Program-made: the position numbers and the translations under genes
Source: Bacteroidota bacterium
Lineage (GTDB): Bacteria; Bacteroidota; Bacteroidia; Chitinophagales; Saprospiraceae
Assembly (NCBI GenBank): GCA_024277695.1
Contig: JAJRUR010000136.1
Location: 1-15,421, forward strand
Reading direction: 5' to 3'
DNA length: 15,421 nt
Shown here: in pieces, positions 7,237 to 14,776 of the stretch
Layout: the number at the start of each line of letters is the position of its first letter
How positions within the stretch are numbered: position 1 is the stretch's first letter
The notes under the pieces: generated by a model
The model's database searches: none
Told to the model about the DNA's origin: nothing
What the model saw: only the letters and a program-made list of their open reading frames with translations

Positions 7237-9294
7237 ATGAGTCTATCAATACGTCATATCAAAGCTATACGGATAGTAAAATGGATGAACTACACTTTAT
7301 TAGTGGGCTTGACCATATGCCTCTCTTGTGTACCGGTCGAACCACCTCCTCCCACACCACCACTTCAATTGGATTTTGACAGACAGTCTATCGATGATCT
7401 TTGGTCTGAAGTAGATAAGCGTGATCGCACATCCTTACTCCGTATGATGCGTAGTCGAGATCCCAATAGCCGCCTGATTGGCACAAGAGCCTATCACACG
7501 ATGCAGGATTCGACTGTACTGGACAGTATAGCCTTACTACTAAAAGATCCGGAGATGATTATACGCCAATCCGCCGCCTTTGCATTAGGGCAGAGTAAAC
7601 ATCCCAAGGCTGCAGTAATACTGACACAGGCCTTTCAAGAGCTCGATAGTATGTCTATCAACTCAGAGCTATCCGGTACGATATTAGAAGCTATCGGCAA
7701 AACCGGTGATCGGCAATTGCATGAATATTTGACTTCCGTCAAAAGTTACACAGCTAGAGATACACAATTGGTTTATGGTCAGATGATGGCACTCTATCGA
7801 TTTGTACTTCGAGGAATTGAATCAAAATCCGGAGCAGATCATGCATATAAGACACTCCAAAATATGAAACTGCCGCCAAAAGTTCGGTTGATGGCAGCAC
7901 ATTATTTGGGGCGTTCGGCTAGTATAGACATCAGCGGATATGAAGAAGGTATGCGGCGCTTGGGTTTTGAAGAAAAAGATCCTCATATCAGAATGGCTAT
8001 AGCTACAGGATTTAAGCATAGTCGTTCAGACTTTGGATATCTGAGTCTCAAAGACTGGTATGCCAACGAGACTGACTATCGCGTCCGAGTAAACATAATC
8101 AGGAGTTTAGTCCATTTTAAAAATAAAGGCTTGAGCGCCTTTTTGTTAAAAGCCTCTAGAGATCCAAATGTACATGTAGCCACCGTAGCCTCAGAAGCTT
8201 TGGTCAACTCCACTATCCGTTCGGATGCAAAGAAAATAAGATTGGAGGCGAGGACAGCCTCTAGGACACCTTGGCAGGTAAGAGCAAATCTATACCGAGC
8301 TGCCAATAAAAACATGCCCAACAAATATCGCATCGCTAAAACGAATATGAACCAAGAAATCTGGAAGCGATATGTCCGCAATAAAGACCCTTATATCAAA
8401 GCGGCATACCTAAAAGCTTGGGCAGTATATGGAGCTAATTTGGACAAACTTATCGAGCTATATGCTCGTGAAAAAGATGCAATCATACGAACTGCCATCC
8501 TAGAGACTGCAATCAAAAACGGTTCCAAGGAGTCTGTTCGCCAAGTCTATTGGGGATATGAAAATACGGCAAGGCGTAAAATAACCCAACTCATGCAGCA
8601 GGCTGTCGAGGAGGGAGACCCTACGGCGATTGCCTTGGTAAGCGAAGCTCTATCTGCTGATTTTGCATACTGGAAGCCCTATTTCAGATCACTAGACTTT
8701 ATAGAACAGTCCCTGACAAAGCTCAATCTTCCGAAGGATTTTGAAGCGCATCTTGCAGCAAAAAAACTCTTAAGTCAGGCCAAAGGAGTGCCATTGCCCG
8801 TATCCGAATTACGTCCACAATACAACCACCCGATCGACTGGTCCTTAGTATCCGAGCTGCGAGATACAGTAGAGGGTATCATCTCTACTACCAAAGGAGA
8901 TCTAATAATCGAACTCTATCGGTCAGTGGCTCCCGGAGTGGTGGCCAATTTTGTACAGTTGGCAGATGCCGGATATTATGATACAAAAGCCTTTCATCGG
9001 GTTGTTCCAAATTTTGTTATTCAGAACGGATGTCCTATAGGAAATGGATTTGGCAGTCTGGACTATTCGATTCGTTCAGAGTTTTCAGCTCTTCAATACG
9101 ATGATGAGGGCTGGATCGGAATGGCTTCTGTCGGCGCAGATACCGAAGGTACTCAATGGTTTATTACGCATAGCCCTACACCGCATCTGGACGGAAGATA
9201 TACGATATTTGGCAAAGTCATAAAGGGCAAACAGATCATACATAAAATCGAACAAGGGGACCGCGTCAAAAACATAAAAATAAACAAAAACTGA
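7237..9294 (+). CDS. HEAT-like repeat lipoprotein with C-terminal cyclophilin (peptidyl-prolyl isomerase) domain
   Basis: This is a 685-aa predicted envelope lipoprotein. The first 31 residues form a signal peptide ending in ICLSC, with Cys31 the likely lipidated residue. A Pro-rich linker (EPPPPTPP) follows. About 50-530 is made of helical pairs of HEAT/PBS type, for example near 105-115 (IRQSAAFALGQSKHP) and 300-320, and probably forms a curved binding scaffold. About 545-685 is a cyclophilin domain that should catalyse Xaa-Pro cis/trans isomerisation. FHRVVPNFVIQ begins at 586 with catalytic Arg588, followed by GTQWFIT and LDGRYTIFGKV. The CypA Trp121 position is His, as in many cyclosporin-insensitive bacterial members. 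The gene starts 9 nt after the PBP stop and ends 4 nt before gcvT. An in-frame ATG at 7285 would give a shorter, more typical signal peptide, so the start is not settled. A role in folding envelope proteins is inference. Confidence 0.88.
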   Translation: MSLSIRHIKAIRIVKWMNYTLLVGLTICLSCVPVEPPPPTPPLQLDFDRQSIDDLWSEVDKRDRTSLLRMMRSRDPNSRLIGTRAYHTMQDSTVLDSIALLLKDPEMIIRQSAAFALGQSKHPKAAVILTQAFQELDSMSINSELSGTILEAIGKTGDRQLHEYLTSVKSYTARDTQLVYGQMMALYRFVLRGIESKSGADHAYKTLQNMKLPPKVRLMAAHYLGRSASIDISGYEEGMRRLGFEEKDPHIRMAIATGFKHSRSDFGYLSLKDWYANETDYRVRVNIIRSLVHFKNKGLSAFLLKASRDPNVHVATVASEALVNSTIRSDAKKIRLEARTASRTPWQVRANLYRAANKNMPNKYRIAKTNMNQEIWKRYVRNKDPYIKAAYLKAWAVYGANLDKLIELYAREKDAIIRTAILETAIKNGSKESVRQVYWGYENTARRKITQLMQQAVEEGDPTAIALVSEALSADFAYWKPYFRSLDFIEQSLTKLNLPKDFEAHLAAKKLLSQAKGVPLPVSELRPQYNHPIDWSLVSELRDTVEGIISTTKGDLIIELYRSVAPGVVANFVQLADAGYYDTKAFHRVVPNFVIQNGCPIGNGFGSLDYSIRSEFSALQYDDEGWIGMASVGADTEGTQWFITHSPTPHLDGRYTIFGKVIKGKQIIHKIEQGDRVKNIKINKN

Positions 9295-9298
9295 CTAT

Positions 9299-10393
9299 AT
9301 GAAAAATACTACAATCACAGAAGAACATATCAACCAAGGAGCCAAAATGGTAGAGTTTGCAGGATTTAATATGCCACTCAAATATACAGGAGTAAGCGAA
9401 GAACACCACATGGTACGTAAGCATGTAGGTCTTTTCGATGTATCCCATATGGGTGAGTTTTTTATAGAAGGTCCGCAAGCCCTCGATTTGGTACAGTACG
9501 TAACGAGCAACAATGCTGCCAGACTCCGACAGGGACAGGCACAATATTCTTGCTTTCCCAACCACGAGGGTGGAATCGTAGATGATTTGATCACGTATAG
9601 GCTTCATGATCGTGATGGTCTCCAACGCTACATGCTAGTGGTCAATGGAGCCAATATTACCAAAGACTACCAATGGATAAAAGAACAAAATCGATTTGAT
9701 GCACAGGTCATCGATCGATCGGATGATATTTCACTTTTTGCACTGCAGGGTCCTCAAGCTACACAACTACTGAAAGAATTGACCGATTACCCCATTGAAA
9801 ATATAGCATTTTATCACTTTGCCATCGGAGAGGTATCCGGTCTGGACAATGTGCTGATCTCTGCGACGGGATATACAGGCTCCGGAGGATATGAGCTATA
9901 TATCAAAAATGAGGATGCACTCAAATTATGGAAATCTATTTCTAGTAAACTGCACGCCTTTGAGGGTGGTTTTGCCGGTTTGGGGGCAAGAGATACGCTC
10001 CGCTTAGAAATGGGATATTGCCTGTATGGCAATGATATCGATGATCATACTTCACCAATCGAGGCCGGTTTGGGCTGGATTACAAAAACAAAGAAAGGAG
10101 CTTTTGTAGGGCTGGAGCAAATACGCTCGGTCAAAGCTGACCCAAAGAAGAAGCTGGTGGGCTTTGTATTAGATGGTCGTAGGATCCCCAGGCATGGATA
10201 TCAGATCGTCGATGATCAAGATCAAAGCATCGGGCGAGTCACCTCCGGGACGAACTCGCCAAGTCTTAACATACCCATAGGAATGGGTTATGTTCGTATA
10301 GATCAAGCTGAAGTGGATAATAAAATATATATACTTGCAGGTAAGAAAAAACTCGAAGCGCGCATTGTCAAAACACCATTTGTAGCGGTTTAA
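9299..10393 (+). CDS. gcvT: Glycine cleavage system T protein (aminomethyltransferase)
   Basis: GcvT takes the aminomethyl group from the lipoyl arm of H protein, releases ammonia and passes the one-carbon unit to tetrahydrofolate, giving 5,10-methylene-THF. It acts in the cytoplasm. The 364-aa length is normal. Family hallmarks are visible: the N-terminal FAGFNMPLKY stretch, LFDVSHMGE at 45-53, GGIVDDLITYR at 91-101 with the catalytic Asp (D96 by likely alignment), and the folate-domain stretch GARDTLRLEMGYCLYGNDID, followed by SPIEAGLGW. The C-terminal barrel carries GRVTSGTNSPSL. The ATG is 4 nt after the stop of the cyclophilin gene, which suggests cotranscription with two cell-envelope genes. 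The genes for the P, H and L proteins are not in the window. Confidence 0.96.
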   Translation: MKNTTITEEHINQGAKMVEFAGFNMPLKYTGVSEEHHMVRKHVGLFDVSHMGEFFIEGPQALDLVQYVTSNNAARLRQGQAQYSCFPNHEGGIVDDLITYRLHDRDGLQRYMLVVNGANITKDYQWIKEQNRFDAQVIDRSDDISLFALQGPQATQLLKELTDYPIENIAFYHFAIGEVSGLDNVLISATGYTGSGGYELYIKNEDALKLWKSISSKLHAFEGGFAGLGARDTLRLEMGYCLYGNDIDDHTSPIEAGLGWITKTKKGAFVGLEQIRSVKADPKKKLVGFVLDGRRIPRHGYQIVDDQDQSIGRVTSGTNSPSLNIPIGMGYVRIDQAEVDNKIYILAGKKKLEARIVKTPFVAV

Positions 10394-10742
10394 TGGATAG
10401 TATTATTGGCTGGCCAAGTTAGGACTTTTTGTCCGAAGATATTTTTCAAGGTATATTGTGCATATACACACATTACACATTAGATATATGTATATATATT
10501 TGTTTTTCTGTCATTTATAGGCTTATTAATAAAATCAAACCATATTGCGATCTAAAGATAGTTGCATTTTGGAGCAAATAAGCACACAGGATTATCGATC
10601 GCATAAAACTCATTTTATAGCCAAAAAGGAACTTAAAGAAAAGTATTTCGTTATCTTATAAGTAACTGGTATGGGTTATTAGCGCGGATAGCGATTAAGA
10701 TCAATTCTTAGATTTTAGGAGTCCACTGTGATAAAAATGTGT

Positions 10743-10750
10743 TACCTTTG
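10743..10750 (+). promoter_or_regulatory. Bacteroidota -7 promoter element for the RRM gene
   Basis: TACCTTTG is an exact match to TAnnTTTG in its commonest form. A T-rich ATTTTAGG at 10712-10719 lies near the expected -33 position but is not a clean TTTG. Transcription should start around 10757, giving a leader of about 90 nt that contains the hairpin at 10793-10813 and a U-rich tract. Confidence 0.6.
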
Positions 10751-10792
10751 ACTATAATCCGAAAGTTTCAATGGAAGTTAAGGATTAAAAAC

Positions 10793-10813
10793 GATGATAA
10801 TTAGATTATCATC
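10793..10813 (+). promoter_or_regulatory. Leader hairpin upstream of the RRM gene
   Basis: GATGATAAT (10793-10801) and ATTATCATC (10805-10813) are perfect inverted repeats separated by TAG. In the transcript this is a 9-bp AU-rich stem, followed by about 34 nt made almost only of U and A up to the ATG at 10848. The arrangement could be a protein-binding site for autoregulation by the RRM protein, a temperature-sensitive structure, a weak attenuator, or a DNA operator just after the promoter. Confidence 0.45.
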
Positions 10814-10847
10814 AATTATTTATTTTTTTATTTTTTAATATTTTTTT

Positions 10848-11126
10848 ATGAACATTTTTATTGCAAGATTAGACTACAACACAGACGAATTCAGTCTCCG
10901 GGACGCTTTTGAAGCCTTTGGAGAAGTAAGTTCTGTAAAAATCGTTATGGACAAAGTCACAGGCCGATCAAAAGGCTATGGTTTTGTAGAAATGCCAAAT
11001 GACGAAGAGGCCAATTCGGCTATCAGCGGCTTAAATGATAGCGAACTCGACGGAAGAACCATTGTTGTAAAACAATCAGAACCAAGGGAGAATAAGCCAC
11101 GTTTTGATAGAAGAAATAACTATTAA
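10848..11126 (+). CDS. Single-RRM RNA-binding protein
   Basis: This 92-aa protein consists of one RNA recognition motif and a short basic tail. RNP2 is at about 3-8 (IFIARL) and RNP1 at 42-49 (KGYGFVEM), with the aromatic residues Phe4, Tyr44 and Phe46 that stack on RNA bases. Before RNP1 lies the common DKVTGRSKG loop. Residues 79-92 are rich in Arg, Lys and Asn and may add non-specific RNA affinity. Small proteins of this kind are abundant in Bacteroidota and Cyanobacteria and bind single-stranded RNA, where they act in post-transcriptional control or cold response. The targets here are unknown. The gene is monocistronic: it has its own promoter-like site and structured U-rich leader, and a terminator starts 25 nt after the stop. 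Confidence 0.93.
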   Translation: MNIFIARLDYNTDEFSLRDAFEAFGEVSSVKIVMDKVTGRSKGYGFVEMPNDEEANSAISGLNDSELDGRTIVVKQSEPRENKPRFDRRNNY

Positions 11127-11151
11127 GCCGTACAATAACTCACTAGAATAC

Positions 11152-11190
11152 AAAATGCCATCAAAAGAATTTTTTGATGGCATTTTTTTT
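11152..11190. terminator. Intrinsic terminator, probably shared by the RRM gene (+) and the nor operon (-)
   Basis: A perfect 15-bp inverted repeat (AAAATGCCATCAAAA at 11152-11166 and its complement at 11172-11186) surrounds a 5-nt loop. On the + strand it ends in an unbroken run of eight T (11183-11190). On the - strand the stem also ends in TTTT. It lies between two convergent transcription units, ending 86 nt from the norF stop, so it can serve both, with the + direction stronger. Confidence 0.88.
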
Positions 11191-11276
11191 GGTTTCGGCA
11201 ATATCGGACTATAGTTGGTATGGACGTGAAAGGAAATTTAAGAACTAAAGTCTTTTACCTAAAGGTTTGATTTTTC

Positions 11277-11522
11277 TTAGCAAAGTACCATCAACACGAT
11301 GAAGACAAATGATGATATGAAGCCAAGCAGCATCCATTGCCATACTTTGTGCGCTTTTTTTAATTCCATAAACTGAAAAGCTACTATCAAAAACTTAAAA
11401 GCTGCCAACAGCAAAACAAAAACTGTAGCCGTACCATGCATTTCGTAGCTTTGAGATACTCTACTTGTAAGTAGAGTTAATAGTACCAATCCTATCAGAG
11501 CAAACACATTTATTTTTTCCAT
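11277..11522 (-). CDS. norF: NorF-like small membrane protein (oxidase subunit IV family)
   Basis: This 81-aa hydrophobic protein has three membrane segments at about 5-20, 31-52 and 61-80. The stretch FKFLIVAFQFMELKKAH (43-58) matches the conserved core of the prokaryotic cytochrome c oxidase subunit IV/NorF family. It is the last gene of the operon, 15 nt after norE. In Paracoccus-type clusters NorF and NorE are not part of purified NO reductase but help its full activity or assembly. The same is inferred here. The family is short and loosely conserved, so the name rests on both the motif and its place after norE. Confidence 0.8.
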   Translation of the reverse strand: MEKINVFALIGLVLLTLLTSRVSQSYEMHGTATVFVLLLAAFKFLIVAFQFMELKKAHKVWQWMLLGFISSFVFIVLMVLC

Positions 11523-11537
11523 AATTTTATAAACATA

Positions 11538-12146
11538 CTACCATATCAAATAAAGTACCGGAAACAACAAAAGCCATATCAGATCACACATGTGCCAAAA
11601 TGCTGTTCCGGCTTCAAAGTCCTCCAATTTTGTTTTGATTTTTCCATATTGCATATTGAAATAAATAGAGATAAGTATGACCAATCCTACCAGTACATGT
11701 ATCACATGAAACAAAGTAAGTAACCAATAGTAGGAAAAAAAAGTATTATATCCAATACCATATCCTGTATCCAGCTTATGAATATATTCGATAGTTTTTA
11801 AAACTATAAATAAAAAGCCAAAGAGTATCGCCACTAAAAGAAATCTAGAGGAGTCGTTGTTTTTTTTTATCTTAAAATAACTCAGTGACGTAGCCACTGA
11901 GAATCCGCTGAGCAATAAAAAAAGCGTATTTACTGTCCCTAATCCAACTTGGAGTTGCATTCCGGACTCATGAAACATCAGTTGATTTTCTTTACTTGCA
12001 ATGACGAATGCAATTAATGCAATACTAAAGGTTATTAGTTCTAGATAAATGACCAACCATATCAAAACACCTCCGGGGGGTGTAGTGATATTTTTGTAGT
12101 TAATAGTCGATGCTTTTTTTATAGAACCCTGTTCAGCGTGGAGCAT
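11538..12146 (-). CDS. norE: NorE-like protein (cytochrome c oxidase subunit III family)
   Basis: This 202-aa membrane protein has five hydrophobic segments, at about 27-50, 69-91, 101-121, 138-162 and 184-201, as in short COX3/NorE proteins. Diagnostic stretches are PPGGVLIWLVIYLEL near 23-37, FHVIHVLVG at 146-154 and WHMCDLIWLLLF at 184-195. Its ATG overlaps the norD stop by one base (TAATG), a sign of translational coupling. The setting after norQ and norD, with no subunit I or II of an oxidase nearby, favours NorE over a true oxidase subunit III. Its exact role is not settled in any organism. Support of NO reductase activity is the usual view. Confidence 0.87.
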   Translation of the reverse strand: MLHAEQGSIKKASTINYKNITTPPGGVLIWLVIYLELITFSIALIAFVIASKENQLMFHESGMQLQVGLGTVNTLFLLLSGFSVATSLSYFKIKKNNDSSRFLLVAILFGFLFIVLKTIEYIHKLDTGYGIGYNTFFSYYWLLTLFHVIHVLVGLVILISIYFNMQYGKIKTKLEDFEAGTAFWHMCDLIWLLLFPVLYLIW

Positions 12147-13912
12147 TATGCTTGGATTTTTATTTTATTATATAATTTGACGAGGGCATGGAGCATTTCG
12201 AGGGGTGTAGTTAGGATTTGGTAGTGATTTTGGCCAAACATCTGAGGTAGGTAATATCGGGCTTGCGATTCAATGGCTAGGGCGTACGAATGGATGCCTT
12301 TAGTATTTAATTCTCGCAAAGCTTGCTTGACATCTTGGATACCATACTTCCCTTCGTATCGATCATAATCATTGGGTTTGCCATCTGAAAGCAGGATGAT
12401 CCATTTATTTTTGGTCTGTCGGAGTGCAAGCATAGCTCCGGCATGTCGGAGTGCAGTTCCTATCCGTGTATAGCCTCCGGGCTGAATGGCACCTAGTTTT
12501 ATTTTGCTTTTGTTCCACGAGTCATCGAATCCCTTGATCGTGATATAAGAAGTATGGTTTCGAGTTTTGGAATAAAAACAATCGATAGAAAAGTCAATAT
12601 TTAATTCGTTAAGTATTTCTCCAAAGAGGATAGAAATTTGTTTTTCTACATCGATGATTCTATTATTAGCCGCGTATCCATCCGAAGAGAGGCTAACGTC
12701 GAGTAAGAGGATTAGGGATAGATCTTTTTCTATTTTTTGCTTGGACAGGTATATTTTTTCATTAGGTGTACGCCTACTATATATATCGACGAAACGGTCA
12801 GTTATAGCATCCAGATCAAATTCTTCGCCCTGAGTTTGGCGTCTCTGTTGGCGATATTTGTTATTGAGGGAGGTCATCATTTTTCGCAAGGCCATCAGTA
12901 CAGACCTATATTGTTTTATAGTAGCCAGATAGTAGTTCGGATCCGTTTTTTGAATGGTAAGCGGATACACTTTGCAGTAGTTGTATTTGTATGCTTGATT
13001 TTTATCATCCCATTCATCATAGGCGAGAAAGTATCCATTTTCGTCTCTATCTGCACTTTCAGCGATTGTAGTATTCTCGACAAATTCAGCTTGATAGATA
13101 GAATGGGTTGGGTCATCGACCCGGACAGTGTATTTCATATGAAGATCTTCGAGAGCATTGGCGTGATCTTGGAGATCGTCATCACCATCCATGTCCCTAA
13201 AGTTTCCAGAAAATTCTTCTGCGGTTTCTACTTTTTCGAATTGGTGTTGGAGGACTGCATCCTCGAGTTGTTTTTGGTCTATTTGTACGGATTTGATCTC
13301 TTCGACTGCTTTGGCTATGAGGGTTGTTTTGGCTTCATTTTGGGCTTTTTTAATTTTGTCAGAAAAATTATTTAGATCTTTTGGTACTTGTCCATCATCA
13401 GAATTATTCATCCACTTTCCATAAATGTATGAGGAGTCCATTGAGTTGTTTTTGGTGATTTGCTCGGTACAGAGCTTTATATATTTGGTATGTAGATGTT
13501 TAGAGATAGGAAATTGTTTGAAAAGCAGGGACAGCACTTCATCCGCATGTGCTGCTGCCATTTTTTGAGAAGATGCTGTTGTGTGATCTAGTTTGTCTTG
13601 CCAATTTAGCTGGAGTTCTTTTTGTATGGAGAGGAAAAGGACTCTAAAAAGATAAAAGAACAGATTATCTTGACAAGCATTAAAAAAATGAATTTTTTGA
13701 GGAAGGAAGAATGCATTGTTTTTATATCCTCCTTCTCTTTCTGCCGGATAGATCTGTATGGCTTTACCTGTGAGTGCTCTGGCAAGTATAGTCAATCTTG
13801 GACTTATATCTTTGAGAAAAACAATATGGGCTGAATTGTCTTCCTTCTTTTTTTGGCGCCTTTTAAAAAAATGGGCAATTTTTGAAAAAATAAATTCGTC
13901 CGGTTCAAACAT
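12146..13912 (-). CDS. norD: NorD, VWA-domain activator of nitric oxide reductase
   Basis: This 588-aa cytoplasmic protein works with the AAA+ ATPase NorQ to activate NorB, probably by helping insert the non-heme iron FeB. The N-terminal part (about 30-75) carries ILARALTGKAI and a GG…FFLP stretch seen in NorD proteins. The middle (about 170-260) is charged and probably flexible, with a run of acidic residues at 240-249. The VWA domain begins near 398 and has a complete MIDAS: D405-V-S407-L-S409, Thr482 in GGYTRIG, and Asp510 in LLSDGKPND. The following DRYEGKYGIQDVKQA and YYLPQMFG stretches are characteristic of NorD and separate it from other VWA partners of MoxR ATPases such as CbbO, which the context also argues against. 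It begins 19 nt after the norQ stop and overlaps norE by one base. Confidence 0.93.
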   Translation of the reverse strand: MFEPDEFIFSKIAHFFKRRQKKKEDNSAHIVFLKDISPRLTILARALTGKAIQIYPAEREGGYKNNAFFLPQKIHFFNACQDNLFFYLFRVLFLSIQKELQLNWQDKLDHTTASSQKMAAAHADEVLSLLFKQFPISKHLHTKYIKLCTEQITKNNSMDSSYIYGKWMNNSDDGQVPKDLNNFSDKIKKAQNEAKTTLIAKAVEEIKSVQIDQKQLEDAVLQHQFEKVETAEEFSGNFRDMDGDDDLQDHANALEDLHMKYTVRVDDPTHSIYQAEFVENTTIAESADRDENGYFLAYDEWDDKNQAYKYNYCKVYPLTIQKTDPNYYLATIKQYRSVLMALRKMMTSLNNKYRQQRRQTQGEEFDLDAITDRFVDIYSRRTPNEKIYLSKQKIEKDLSLILLLDVSLSSDGYAANNRIIDVEKQISILFGEILNELNIDFSIDCFYSKTRNHTSYITIKGFDDSWNKSKIKLGAIQPGGYTRIGTALRHAGAMLALRQTKNKWIILLSDGKPNDYDRYEGKYGIQDVKQALRELNTKGIHSYALAIESQARYYLPQMFGQNHYQILTTPLEMLHALVKLYNKIKIQA

Positions 13913-13931
13913 GATATAAGGTATTGAGATT

Positions 13932-14708
13932 TTAGATCATCAGGTCGGCAAGATCTCTCATAGCAGAGACTATTTCTCGATCGTCACTGAGGGGTTCGAT
14001 GACGGCGACCTGTACGGCGAGTCTTTTGGGGAGCCCTGATTGGATGAGTTTAGCGGCATCTACAAGGAGTCTGGTGGAGACGGATTCTGTGAGTCCGAGT
14101 TCTGTCAGGTTTCTGATTTTATTGCCTATCTGGACAAGTTTTTTGGCTATAGCTTGCTCTATATTACTTTCATTGATGAGTATTTGGATTTCTATAGTTG
14201 GGCTTGGGAAGTCAAAAGCTATAGCGACAAATCGTTGTTTGGTAGATGGTTTTATTTCTTTAAATCCTCGTTGATATCCCGGATTATAGGATGCTACTAG
14301 CATAAAATCTTTGTGTGCTTTGAGGGTACTGCCCAATTTGTCGATATAGAGTTCTCTGCGGTGATCCGTCAAGGAATGAATGACTACCACGACATCAGGT
14401 CTGGCCTCTGCCAGTTCGTCGAGATATAGGATAGCTCCTGATTTTAGAGCAGTGGTTAAGGGGCCGTCCAGCCAGATAGTTTCTGCCCCTTTTATGATAT
14501 ATCGTCCGATCAGATCTGTAGATGAAGTTTCTTCATGACAAGAAATAGTAATCAGATTTTTTTGGAGTTTGTGGGCCATAAACTCTACAAAGCGTGATTT
14601 TCCTGTTCCGGTGGGTCCTTTGAGTAAAAGCGGTATTTTTTTTGCGTAAGCATGCTCAAAAACATGTATTTCTCTTCCTATAGGATGATAATAAGGCGTA
14701 GTGTTCAT
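13932..14708 (-). CDS. norQ: NorQ, MoxR-type AAA+ ATPase
   Basis: This is a 258-aa AAA+ ATPase of the CbbQ/NirQ/NorQ group. It forms a hexameric ring with NorD and uses ATP hydrolysis to remodel and activate NO reductase. Walker A is GPTGTGKS at 31-38 and Walker B is ILYLDE at 93-98. The DLIGRY stretch at 65-70 and LDGPLTTALKSG at 80-91 are hallmarks of this group, as is the ASYNPGYQ sensor region. The frame stays open to a GTG at 14732. That start lies inside the strong hairpin between norB and norQ and adds eight residues not typical of the family. The ATG at 14708, which begins MNTTPYYHPIG, is preferred. Length then matches known NorQ proteins of about 260 aa. Confidence 0.94.
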   Translation of the reverse strand: MNTTPYYHPIGREIHVFEHAYAKKIPLLLKGPTGTGKSRFVEFMAHKLQKNLITISCHEETSSTDLIGRYIIKGAETIWLDGPLTTALKSGAILYLDELAEARPDVVVVIHSLTDHRRELYIDKLGSTLKAHKDFMLVASYNPGYQRGFKEIKPSTKQRFVAIAFDFPSPTIEIQILINESNIEQAIAKKLVQIGNKIRNLTELGLTESVSTRLLVDAAKLIQSGLPKRLAVQVAVIEPLSDDREIVSAMRDLADLMI

Positions 14709-14723
14709 AAGAAAGGTAATATA

Positions 14724-14759
14724 TACCCCCACGCTTGGTATATGCTAAGCGCGGGGGTA
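14724..14759 (-). other. Long GC-rich hairpin between norB and norQ
   Basis: TACCCCCACGCTT (14724-14736) and AAGCGCGGGGGTA (14747-14759) pair with a single A/C mismatch (G/T in the other strand's RNA, a wobble pair). One further G-C and one G-T pair are possible, leaving a loop of about 6 nt. It lies wholly in the 68-nt gap between the norB stop (14777) and the preferred norQ ATG (14708). The norQ side continues TATATATTACC and lacks a U-run, so it is not a classic terminator. It more likely acts as an mRNA processing or stability element or a partial attenuator. Confidence 0.7.
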
Positions 14760-14776
14760 AGTTTTGATGTATGTGT

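Larger units (their letters stand above)
10394..10847. other. 454-nt AT-rich intergenic region between gcvT and the RRM gene
   Basis: No ORF with coding character was found here. It holds a short inverted repeat TTGGC/GCCAA (10406-10417), a weak 4-bp hairpin with a T5 loop (10422-10434), a 6-bp hairpin GTATAT-TGTGC-ATATAC (10451-10467) and a run of alternating AT steps around 10482-10500. None is a convincing terminator for gcvT. The right-hand end carries the promoter-like site and leader of the RRM gene, listed separately. A small RNA in the 10500-10720 stretch cannot be excluded or supported by eye. Confidence 0.6.

Noticed and set aside
10422..10434. GGAC-TTTTT-GTCC as a terminator for gcvT
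   Set aside because: The stem has only four base pairs and the following sequence (GAAGATATTTTTC) has no adjacent T-run. It is too weak to call.
10482..10500. Alternating AT tract as a possible replication or binding site
   Set aside because: It is a short simple-sequence stretch in an AT-rich spacer. There are no DnaA-box-like repeats or direct repeats nearby to support a function.
12737..13375. 212-aa open frame on the + strand opposite norD
   Set aside because: It is wholly antisense to a well-supported NorD. The translation is a low-complexity Phe/Ile/Val-rich product typical of a frame opposite a Lys/Glu/Asp-rich gene, with no recognisable motif.
14709..14732. GTG start giving norQ eight extra residues
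   Set aside because: The codon lies in the norB-norQ hairpin and the extra residues are not typical of the family. The ATG at 14708 fits NorQ length and N-terminus.
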